This document shows positions 16,349-22,826 of a stretch of 64,000 nt of DNA, piece after piece. Origin of the DNA: G965279355 sp965279355. Its GTDB lineage: Bacteria > Pseudomonadota > Alphaproteobacteria > CACIAM-22H2. The number at the start of each line of letters is the position of its first letter. The first letter of the stretch is position 1. Below the pieces are notes generated by a model that was not told the origin of the DNA, ran no database searches, and worked only from the letters and a program-made list of their open reading frames with translations. The DNA is taken from the NCBI GenBank assembly GCA_965279355.1, contig OZ257155.1:4712001-4776000 (forward strand), read 5' to 3'. The position numbers and the translations under genes were made by a program.

Positions 16349-16534
16349 TCACTTGGTGAGCAGCAGTTTGTTGTTGCTGGTCAGTCGCAGACGATACTCA
16401 TCGCTGCCATGACAGATGATGATCTCGCGCTCGTCCTTCAGGATGTCCGAGATGGAGACGCGTCGTGGGATGCCTTCGCGGGCGAGGGCGGTCGATTGGA
16501 GATGTCGCATCGGCGCGGGAGCGTTGGCGGTCAT
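16349..16534 (-). CDS. hemP: Hemin uptake protein HemP
   Basis: The 61-residue product shows the HemP/HmuP core VSISDILKDEREIIICHGSD followed by EYRLRLTSNNKLLLTK. HemP/HmuP members are small proteins encoded with haem or iron uptake genes; in rhizobia HmuP acts as a co-activator of receptor genes. Here it is the first gene of the operon that includes the siderophore receptor. No haem transporter genes are nearby, so it may act regulatorily. Confidence 0.9.
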   Translation of the reverse strand: MTANAPAPMRHLQSTALAREGIPRRVSISDILKDEREIIICHGSDEYRLRLTSNNKLLLTK

Positions 16535-16728
16535 GTCAGGCTTCGTTTCGCCAGCGGACGACCATCACGTCTTCTGTCGGACGGTCGGCGGACGGGGTGG
16601 ATTTTTGCCGGCTCCCGGCCGAGGCACGTCGGGTGTGCAAAAGGGCCTGAAGGAGTGTGTGCGGTAGCAGGGCGCGCCAGGCGAACATCGGCCCAAATCC
16701 CCTAGTGGTAGCCACGACAATTGTTCTT

Positions 16729-16748
16729 GCGAGTAATTCTCAGTTGCG
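16729..16748 (+). promoter_or_regulatory. Fur-like operator, copy 1
   Basis: GCGAGTAATTCTCAGTTGCG. It matches copy 2 at 17 of 20 positions, and its core TGCGAGT-A-ATTCTCA is a partial 7-1-7 palindrome like Fur boxes. It lies between divergent iron-uptake and iron-storage genes. Confidence 0.65.
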
Positions 16749-16781
16749 TAAGCTCGGCTTGTACGCTACTTTGAAGATGCT

Positions 16782-16801
16782 CGCAAGTAAGAATTAGTCG
16801 C
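16782..16801 (-). promoter_or_regulatory. Fur-like operator, copy 2
   Basis: On the minus strand this reads GCGACTAATTCTTACTTGCG. It faces copy 1 with 53 bp between centres and ends 22 bases before the bfd start codon, so binding would block bfd transcription or initiation. Confidence 0.62.
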
Positions 16802-16822
16802 AAAAAGGTCCCGGACACGCCC

Positions 16823-17023
16823 ATGTATGTGTGCCTCTGCAACGCGCTAACCAGCGGGGAAGTAAAGCAGATCGTCGACGGCGGCTGCCGGTCGGTGTCC
16901 AGCGTCTACAAGCGTCTGGGGTGCCGGCCGAACTGCGGCAAATGCGTTGTCGAGATGAAGCAGATCCTGAAGAGCTGCCTGAATCCGGCCCAGGCCCAGG
17001 TTGCAGCCCAGGGCGCCGATTGA
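16823..17023 (+). CDS. bfd: Bacterioferritin-associated ferredoxin Bfd
   Basis: The 66-residue [2Fe-2S] protein delivers electrons to bacterioferritin haem to release stored iron. The cluster ligands Cys4, Cys6, Cys38 and Cys41 (MYVCLCN, CRPNCGKC) fall at exactly the positions known for E. coli Bfd; Cys22 and Cys34 are additional. The gene is followed by bfr 132 bases downstream. Fur-like elements overlap its promoter region, as expected for a gene induced when iron is scarce. Confidence 0.96.
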   Translation: MYVCLCNALTSGEVKQIVDGGCRSVSSVYKRLGCRPNCGKCVVEMKQILKSCLNPAQAQVAAQGAD

Positions 17024-17126
17024 GACGCCGTTGCGTGCGGGACGCATTTGCGTTTCATACGCATTTAGAGATTTGATTTATCGATAAGATTGGTTGGCGC
17101 GCATGACGGGCGCCCTTTATCGTTAT

Positions 17127-17148
17127 CCCAAGCATCCGAGCTTGGGAG
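17127..17148 (+). promoter_or_regulatory. Hairpin covering the bfr ribosome binding site
   Basis: CCCAAGC (17127-17133) and GCTTGGG (17140-17146) form a 7-bp stem with a 6-base loop. The 3' arm includes GGG of the bfr Shine-Dalgarno sequence GGGAG (17144-17148), seven bases before the ATG at 17156. Folding would hide the ribosome binding site. Confidence 0.55.
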
Positions 17149-17155
17149 TCCTGCC

Positions 17156-17620
17156 ATGAAGGGCGATAAAAAAGTCATCCAGCATCTCAACGTCGTGCTC
17201 AAGAACGAGCTGACGGCCATCAATCAGTACTTTCTGCATGCCCGCATGTGGAAGTCCTGGGGTTTCGAGAAGATGGCGAAGCACGAATACGAGGAATCGA
17301 TCGGCGAGATGAAACACGCCGACAAGCTGATCGAGCGCATCCTCATGCTCGACGGCCTGCCGAACCTGCAGGATCTCGGCCGTCTCAAAATCGGTGAGAA
17401 CCTGATCGAGGGACTGGGCAGCGATCTCGAGGCCGAGCGCGCGGCGCGGGTCGATCTCGTCAACGGAATCGATGCCTGCGAAAAGGCACAGGATTTCGTA
17501 TCGCGCAACATGCTGCGCGAAATCCTCGACGAGACTGAGGAGCATATTGACTATCTCGAGACCCAGCTGGATCTCGTGAAGAGCGTTGGCAACCAGAACT
17601 ATCTGCAGTCGCAGATGTAA
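17156..17620 (+). CDS. bfr: Bacterioferritin
   Basis: The 154-residue subunit forms a 24-mer iron-storage shell with haem. Ferroxidase ligands Glu18, Glu51, His54, Glu94 and His130 and the haem ligand Met52 are all present, so it is of the haem-binding type. The expected Glu127 of the ExxH motif is Thr (DETEEH), with Glu at 126 and 128. The start at 17156 is chosen from family length and GGGAG upstream; a frame extending to 17090 is not conserved in character. It is paired with bfd and convergent with fliP. Confidence 0.95.
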   Translation: MKGDKKVIQHLNVVLKNELTAINQYFLHARMWKSWGFEKMAKHEYEESIGEMKHADKLIERILMLDGLPNLQDLGRLKIGENLIEGLGSDLEAERAARVDLVNGIDACEKAQDFVSRNMLREILDETEEHIDYLETQLDLVKSVGNQNYLQSQM

Positions 17621-17623
17621 CGG

Positions 17624-18388
17624 TCAGCTGGGCCCGAAGCTCTGCACCAGAGAACCGGCGACGAGATACCACCCGTCGACGAGTACGAAAAAGATCAGCT
17701 TGAACGGCAGTGAGATCATCACTGGCGGCAGCATCATCATGCCCATCGACATGAGGATGGACGCCACGACCATGTCGATGACGAGAAACGGCAGGAACAG
17801 CAGGAAGCCGATCTCGAAGGCGCGACGCAGCTCGCTGATCATGAAGGCCGGGATGAGGACGCGCAGCGGCGTCTCTTCCGGGGTGGCGATGACGGGGATG
17901 TTGGCGATGTCGACGAAGAGCTTCAGGTCCTGCTCGCGGACATGCCGGATCATGAAGGCATGGAACGGCTGTGCCGTGCGCTGGAATGCCTCGGTTTCGT
18001 TGATGCGGTTCTCCATCAGCGGCAAAATGCCCTCGCGATAAGCCGTCTCGGCGGTGGGCGTCATGATGAACAGCGTCAGGAACAGCGCGAGGCTGACCAG
18101 GACCGAGTTCGGCGGCGTCTGCTGCAGGCCGATCGCGCTGCGCAGGAATGACAGCACGACGATCAGCCGGACGAACGACGTCACCATCATCAGGATCGAC
18201 GGCGCCAGGCTCAGCAGCGTCATCAGCAGAAACAGCTGGACGATACGGCCGGTTGTCGTGCCGCCGTCGCCGAGATCGAGCGTGAAGCTCTGGGCGAGGC
18301 TGGGCGCGGTCCAGAGAGCGGCGATCGCGCCCGTGATGGCTACGCATATTGCGAGGACGGCGCGGCGGGAGGGCAGGCGGATGTTCAT
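17624..18388 (-). CDS. fliP: Flagellar export gate protein FliP
   Basis: FliP forms the core of the flagellar type III export gate with FliQ and FliR. The 254-residue product has a cleavable signal peptide (about 32 residues), as in E. coli FliP. It then has the signature region LMTLLSLAPSILMMVTSFVR, LGLQ-type loop residues (SAIGLQQTPPNSVLVSLALF) and the C-terminal helices ending VLVDGWYLVAGSLVQSF. It overlaps fliO by four bases. Confidence 0.97.
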   Translation of the reverse strand: MNIRLPSRRAVLAICVAITGAIAALWTAPSLAQSFTLDLGDGGTTTGRIVQLFLLMTLLSLAPSILMMVTSFVRLIVVLSFLRSAIGLQQTPPNSVLVSLALFLTLFIMTPTAETAYREGILPLMENRINETEAFQRTAQPFHAFMIRHVREQDLKLFVDIANIPVIATPEETPLRVLIPAFMISELRRAFEIGFLLFLPFLVIDMVVASILMSMGMMMLPPVMISLPFKLIFFVLVDGWYLVAGSLVQSFGPS

Positions 18389-18708
18389 CGCTCGACGCCT
18401 CCGATGGCGCGCAGGTTGGGTGGCGGTGCGGCCTGATCCGGCAGGACTGGGAGATCCTTTTCAACCACGGTGGCGCTGGACGGTCCGATGACCAGAAGAT
18501 GCTCGGCATTGTCGCGGCGCACGAGAACCAGCCGCGATTTGCCATCGATTGGCAGCGATTCGACGATGCTCAGCCGACGGCGCGCGCTCAGGCCGGTGAA
18601 GACCGTGCTTCCGAGATAACGCCGGGCGAGCCATGTCGCGCCGGCAATCAGGGCAAGCACGAACGCCAGGGCCAGAAGGGCGCGAAACACGAGGGCGAGA
18701 TCCGGCAT
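18385..18708 (-). CDS. fliO: Flagellar biosynthetic protein FliO
   Basis: The 107-residue product has one membrane helix (LLALAFVLALIAGATWLARR) followed by the FliO cytoplasmic core RLSIVESLPIDGKSRLVLVR and EHLLVIG. FliO is an accessory factor for assembly of the FliP ring. The position immediately before fliP, with a 4-base overlap, supports the assignment. Confidence 0.9.
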   Translation of the reverse strand: MPDLALVFRALLALAFVLALIAGATWLARRYLGSTVFTGLSARRRLSIVESLPIDGKSRLVLVRRDNAEHLLVIGPSSATVVEKDLPVLPDQAAPPPNLRAIGGVER

Positions 18709-18710
18709 CG

Positions 18711-19028
18711 CTAACCGGCGTTCGTAGAAGGGGGCGGCGTCGCGTTTTTCGCCTGATACACATACGACAGGATTTCGGCGACCGCGACGAAGGCTTCGAC
18801 GGGAATCTGCGTTTCCAGTTCAACCGTCGAAAGAAGCTGAGCAAGGTCGGCATCTTCGCGGACGGCGACACCGTGCTCGCGCGCGAGAGCCATGATGGCC
18901 TCGGCGAGGTCGCCCGTGCCCTTGGCGACGATGCGCGGGGCAGGGTCGGCGCGGCGCTCGTAGCGCAGCGCGACGGCCAGTTTTTCGGCGCTCTCGGGCT
19001 TGGGGGGATGTCGGGTGGGGGTCGCCAC
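18711..19028 (-). CDS. FhlB, stand-alone FlhB C-terminal domain homologue
   Basis: The 105-residue soluble protein matches only the cytoplasmic domain of the export switch FlhB. Visible are AVALRYERRADPAPRIVAKG, ALAREHGVAVREDADLAQLL and IPVEAFVAVAEILSYVYQ. It lacks the membrane part, and the NPTH self-cleavage motif of true FlhB is replaced by residues around EKLA. Known FhlB proteins can substitute in part for the cleaved FlhB C-terminal domain. It is the first gene of fhlB-fliO-fliP. The full-length FlhB is encoded at 21652. Confidence 0.88.
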   Translation of the reverse strand: MATPTRHPPKPESAEKLAVALRYERRADPAPRIVAKGTGDLAEAIMALAREHGVAVREDADLAQLLSTVELETQIPVEAFVAVAEILSYVYQAKNATPPPSTNAG

Positions 19029-19114
19029 GAATCCTCTGATGGGTTGCTCTGTTCTTATAGGCGCGTGGGATCGAGTCGGTCACGCTGCCGCTGGGCCGCG
19101 GTGGGGGCAGCTCA

Positions 19115-19129
19115 TTAACTAGAATTTTA
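19115..19129 (+). promoter_or_regulatory. CtrA-like box near fhlB-fliO-fliP
   Basis: TTAA-CTAGAAT-TTTA has one mismatch to TTAA-N7-TTAA. It lies 87 bases upstream of the fhlB start. Confidence 0.45.
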
Positions 19130-19229
19130 GGGATTTCGGCTGAAGATTGTCTTAAGGAGCCGAGTCTCTGAGTTTCTCATTTGCCATTTATTTCATGGCT
19201 TTAAGGGGATCACCCCAACAAAATACAAT

Positions 19230-19245
19230 TTTACTAAGTTTTAAC
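19230..19245 (+). promoter_or_regulatory. CtrA-like box near flgB
   Basis: TTTA-CTAAGTT-TTAAC has one mismatch to the CtrA consensus TTAA-N7-TTAAC and lies about 97 bases before the flgB start codon. In Caulobacter CtrA activates class II flagellar operons. Confidence 0.5.
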
Positions 19246-19341
19246 GGAATTGGGCCTAGGCTATCCGGTAAGCAGTAAATAAAGGCGATGACCCGGCGAC
19301 AAGTCGGGCACCCCACAAGCCTTTTGGACCCGGACCTTTCG

Positions 19342-19758
19342 ATGGACTTCGCGCGGCAACCGCTCTTTCAGATGATTTCGCAGCGCCTCGGCTTTCTCAC
19401 CGAGCGGCAGCGTGTGCTTGCGGAAAACGTCGCCAACGCGGATACGCCTGACTACAAGGCGCGCGATCTCAAAACTCCGTCCTTTGAACAGATGATCCGT
19501 GGCGCGTCCGCGATGATGGACATGTCGCGCACGAATTCCCGTCATCTCGACACCGGCGGTGTGCGCAGTGGCGGCACGAACAACCCGCTCAGCAAAGAGA
19601 AGCCGTTTGAAACTACGCTGTCCGGCAATGCCGTCACGCTCGATGTCGAGTTGATGAAAATCTCGGAGACGGCGCAGGACCATCAGCTCGCAACCAGTCT
19701 CTACAAGAAGCAGCTGGGCCTGTTCCGGACCGTAATCGGCCGCGGCGGCGGCGCATAA
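19342..19758 (+). CDS. flgB: Flagellar basal-body rod protein FlgB
   Basis: The 138-residue proximal rod protein begins MDFARQPLFQMISQRLGFL and has the rod signature RQRVLAENVANADTPDYKAR. The C-terminal half contains EKPFETTLSGNAVTLDVELM and TSLYKKQLGLFRTVIGRG. An upstream in-frame ATG at 19288 would add 18 residues foreign to the family, so the start at 19342 is preferred. It is the first gene of the plus-strand operon to cckA. Confidence 0.95.
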   Translation: MDFARQPLFQMISQRLGFLTERQRVLAENVANADTPDYKARDLKTPSFEQMIRGASAMMDMSRTNSRHLDTGGVRSGGTNNPLSKEKPFETTLSGNAVTLDVELMKISETAQDHQLATSLYKKQLGLFRTVIGRGGGA

Positions 19759-19773
19759 TGAAGCGAGGGTGCC

Positions 19774-20187
19774 ATGGCTGATTTTTCGCAAATCCTCAAA
19801 ATCTCCGCAGCCGGTATGTCGGCGCAGACGCTGCGCCTGCGCACCATTGCTGAGAACATTGCCAACGCAGACTCGCTCGCCGAGACGCCGGGCGGCGCGC
19901 CGTATCGCCGCAAGATGGTGACATTCAAAAACGTCATGGATCGCGAACTCGGCGCCAACAAGGTCAAGATCGACAAGATCACGACCGACAAGTCGCAGTT
20001 CCAGAAGCGCTTCGATCCCCAGCATCCCGCCGCGGACACCGACGGCTATGTCCAGACGCCCAACGTCAACGGTCTGGTCGAGGTGATGGATATGCGTCAG
20101 GCGCAGCGCAGCTACGAAGCCAATCTCGGTGTTGTCGACGTTGCCAAGAGCATGGCGTCGCGCACCATCGACATCCTGCGCGGCTGA
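19774..20187 (+). CDS. flgC: Flagellar basal-body rod protein FlgC
   Basis: The 137-residue product carries the rod motif SAAGMSAQTLRLRTIAENIA and the C-terminal helix GLVEVMDMRQAQRSYEANLG. Together with FlgB and FlgF it makes the proximal rod. It follows flgB by 15 bases, the usual order. Confidence 0.96.
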   Translation: MADFSQILKISAAGMSAQTLRLRTIAENIANADSLAETPGGAPYRRKMVTFKNVMDRELGANKVKIDKITTDKSQFQKRFDPQHPAADTDGYVQTPNVNGLVEVMDMRQAQRSYEANLGVVDVAKSMASRTIDILRG

Positions 20188-20218
20188 TTAACCTGGATAC
20201 TCCAGAACGGAGCGGATC

Positions 20219-20524
20219 ATGTCGGTGACTTTCTCCAATGTGGCGGCGGCTTACGCCCAGATCTCGAAAAATGCCGCCAAGCCCGGCATGGAGGCACGCG
20301 AGGCATCCGGCGATTTCTCCAGCCTGGTGAAGCAGGCGGCGTCGCAGGCCGTGAACACCCTGCAGCAGGGCGAGGCCGCCAGCGTCATGGGCCTGGCCGG
20401 CAAGCTCGACCTGTCCCAGGTCGTGACGGCCGTCTCGAACGCCGAAGTGACGCTGCAGGCGGCAACCGCCGTCCGCGACCGCGTGGTTCAGAGCTATCTC
20501 GAAATTCTGCGCATGCCGATCTAA
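20219..20524 (+). CDS. fliE: Flagellar hook-basal body protein FliE
   Basis: The 101-residue FliE links the MS ring to the rod. Its C-terminal half shows the family pattern LDLSQVVTAVSNAEVTLQAA followed by VRDRVVQSYLEILRMPI. It sits between flgC and fliQ as is typical. Confidence 0.95.
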   Translation: MSVTFSNVAAAYAQISKNAAKPGMEAREASGDFSSLVKQAASQAVNTLQQGEAASVMGLAGKLDLSQVVTAVSNAEVTLQAATAVRDRVVQSYLEILRMPI

Positions 20525-20575
20525 AGTTCCGGATCGGAACTTCGAGTCGGGCCCCGGGTCCGGCGGATCGGCCCC

Positions 20576-20854
20576 ATGAACGCCAACGACTTTATCGAAG
20601 TATCGCGCGACGCAGTCTGGGTCATGCTCAAGCTGGGCGCGATCCCGATGCTGGCCGCGCTTGCCGTCGGCGTCATCATCTCCCTGATTCAGGCCCTCAC
20701 GCAGATCCAGGAGATGACGCTCTCCTTCGTCCCCAAGATCATCGTCCTCTTCGTCGTGATCGTTCTGGCGTTGCCGTTCATGATCGACGTGATGAGCCAG
20801 TTCACCAACGAAGTCATGGGTCGTATCGGCGGCCAGTCGACCAGTCCCGGCTGA
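20576..20854 (+). CDS. fliQ: Flagellar export gate protein FliQ
   Basis: This 92-residue protein has two membrane helices, with a characteristic LGAIPMLAALAVGVIISLIQ helix and the loop ALTQIQEMTLSFVPKI. Four copies join the FliPQR export gate. fliR follows after five bases. Confidence 0.96.
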   Translation: MNANDFIEVSRDAVWVMLKLGAIPMLAALAVGVIISLIQALTQIQEMTLSFVPKIIVLFVVIVLALPFMIDVMSQFTNEVMGRIGGQSTSPG

Positions 20855-20859
20855 CCGGC

Positions 20860-21636
20860 ATGTTTACGACGTTCGAACAATGGTTGGCCGCCGAAGCATT
20901 CGGCGCCTTTTTGGTCTTTTCGCGCGTCGGCACCGCGATCGCGCTCATGCCGGGCTTTGGTGAGGCCTACGTTTCGGTTCGTATCCGCCTGCTGCTGGCG
21001 CTGCTGATCACTCTGGTGATGGCGCCGATGTTGAAGCCGCTGCTGCCAGTGATCCCGGCGACGCCGGCTGGACTGGTGGTGTTGCTCGGCCAGGAAATTA
21101 CGATCGGCATCTTCATCGGCACGGTCACGCGGCTGACCCTGAATGCGCTGCAGACGGCCGGTGCCGTGATCGGCATGCAGACCAGCCTGTCGGCCGCCTA
21201 TGCCTTCGACCCGTCGACGGCGCAGCAGGGCGCTCTACTGGCGTCGTTTCTGGGTGCGCTGGCCATGGTGATCATCTTCGTGGCGGATTTCCACCACATC
21301 ATGCTGCGGGCCGTCGCCGATTCCTACACGCTCTTCCCGCCCGGCGACATGATGCCGCTCGGCGATTTCGCGCAGGTTCTGGTGCAGCTGGTGTCGAGCA
21401 GTTTCCTCCTCGGCATCCGTATCTCGGCACCATTTCTTGTTTTCGGCCTGGTGTTTTTTCTCGGTCTGGGGCTGCTGGCCCGCCTGATGCCGCAGATGCA
21501 GGTGTTCTTCGTCAGCCAGCCGCTGCAGATTCTGCTTGGCCTGCTCATCCTCTTCGGTACGCTGGTGGCGACCGCGACGGCTTTTTTCGGCGGCTTCGAG
21601 GAAACGATGAGCATTCTCATCGCGCCTCCTCGCTGA
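20860..21636 (+). CDS. fliR: Flagellar export gate protein FliR
   Basis: The 258-residue membrane protein has about six helices. Family features include FSRVGTAIALMPGFGEAYVS, QTAGAVIGMQTSLSAAYAFD and the conserved region LPQMQ-like RLMPQMQVFFVSQPLQILLG. FliR completes the export gate and contacts FlhB, which is the next gene. Confidence 0.96.
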   Translation: MFTTFEQWLAAEAFGAFLVFSRVGTAIALMPGFGEAYVSVRIRLLLALLITLVMAPMLKPLLPVIPATPAGLVVLLGQEITIGIFIGTVTRLTLNALQTAGAVIGMQTSLSAAYAFDPSTAQQGALLASFLGALAMVIIFVADFHHIMLRAVADSYTLFPPGDMMPLGDFAQVLVQLVSSSFLLGIRISAPFLVFGLVFFLGLGLLARLMPQMQVFFVSQPLQILLGLLILFGTLVATATAFFGGFEETMSILIAPPR

Positions 21637-21651
21637 ATGCCCGGGTGACCG

Positions 21652-22770
21652 ATGGCTGAAGACACAGACGACTCCCAGAAAACAGAAGACCCAACAGCCA
21701 AACGCCAGACCGAGGCCCGGGAAAAGGGCCAGGTCGGCAAATCGCGTGAAGTCGAGCACTGGATCATGCTGCTCGCGATCACGCTCGCCATTCTTATTTT
21801 CGGTCCCGCGGCAATGGCCGATCTGAAGAGCGCCTTCGTCATGTACCTGGAAATGCCACATGCGATTGCGATCGACCGCAATGAACTGCGGCCGATCGCC
21901 TTGAGCCTGCTTGGCGACGTTGCGCTGGGGGTCGCGCCGATCATCGCGATCCTGATGGTGGCGGGTATCGGCGCCGGCATCGTGCAGCATGGGATGCTGT
22001 TCGCGCCGGATATGATCAAACCGAAATTTTCGAAAGTGTCGCCGGTTGCCGGCTTCAAGCGGCTGTTCTCCAGCCGCGCGATCGTCGAATTCCTCAAGGG
22101 CATCCTGAAGATCGTCATCGTCGGCGCGTTCATGTACTACTTGATGCGCGAAGACTTCGAGACGCTTGAGAAATACATCTTTCTCGATGAAATTCAGACG
22201 CTTGGGCTGACGCTGACTCTTTGTCTGAAGCTTCTGGCCGGCGTTCTCTCGGTGATGGCCGTCATCGCCGCTCTCGACTTTCTGTTTCAGAAGTTCCAGG
22301 TCTGGCGCGAGCTCCGCATGTCGCGCGAGGAAATCCGCGAGGAGCACAAGCAGTCGGAAGGCGACCCGATGGTCAAGGGCCGCCTGCGCCAGTTGCGGAT
22401 GGAGCGCGCGCGCCGCCGCATGATGGCGGAGGTCCCCAAGGCGGATGTGATCGTCACCAACCCGACACACTACGCCGTCGCTCTCAAATACGACCAGGCA
22501 ACGATGGCGGCACCGAAGCTGACGGCCAAGGGCATGGATCTGGTGGCGCAGAGAATCCGCGACTTGGCCGTCGAGCACAACATTCCCATCGTGCAGAACC
22601 CGCCACTGGCGCGAGCCCTGTATGCGACGGTCGATCTCGACCGTGAAGTGCCGCCGGACCATTACAAGGCGGTGGCCGAGATCATCGGCTACATCTTCAA
22701 GCTTCGCCGCGGCGAGCGCGCCATTCCACCGCGGCCGATCCCCGAGGATGCACCACCCGATCCCGAGTGA
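21652..22770 (+). CDS. flhB: Flagellar export switch protein FlhB
   Basis: The 372-residue product has the N-terminal signature EDPTAKRQTEAREKGQV, four membrane helices and a cytoplasmic domain with the self-cleavage site N270-P271-T272-H273. Cleavage switches export from rod/hook to filament substrates. The C-terminal tail PRPIPEDAPPDPE is Pro-rich. It is followed by cckA after 57 bases. Confidence 0.97.
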   Translation: MAEDTDDSQKTEDPTAKRQTEAREKGQVGKSREVEHWIMLLAITLAILIFGPAAMADLKSAFVMYLEMPHAIAIDRNELRPIALSLLGDVALGVAPIIAILMVAGIGAGIVQHGMLFAPDMIKPKFSKVSPVAGFKRLFSSRAIVEFLKGILKIVIVGAFMYYLMREDFETLEKYIFLDEIQTLGLTLTLCLKLLAGVLSVMAVIAALDFLFQKFQVWRELRMSREEIREEHKQSEGDPMVKGRLRQLRMERARRRMMAEVPKADVIVTNPTHYAVALKYDQATMAAPKLTAKGMDLVAQRIRDLAVEHNIPIVQNPPLARALYATVDLDREVPPDHYKAVAEIIGYIFKLRRGERAIPPRPIPEDAPPDPE

Positions 22771-22826
22771 CGGATCCGGCGGCCGAAACGGGAAGCCCGG
22801 ACAGATGCCTGTGTTAGGATTGCCTG

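Larger units (their letters stand above)
16535..16822. promoter_or_regulatory. Divergent hemP/bfd intergenic region
   Basis: No gene is apparent in these 288 bases. The half near bfd carries two inverted copies of a 20-base Fur-like motif (separate entries). The hemP side leaves about 190 bases of GC-rich leader between the nearest motif and the hemP start, in which I see no further recognisable element. Confidence 0.7.
19029..19341. promoter_or_regulatory. Divergent fhlB/flgB intergenic region
   Basis: The central part is clearly more AT-rich than its surroundings and contains no gene. It separates two flagellar operons. Two CtrA-like boxes lie within it. I found no sigma-54 match on either strand. 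A short inverted repeat, GGGG-ATCA-CCCC, lies at 19205-19216. Confidence 0.65.
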
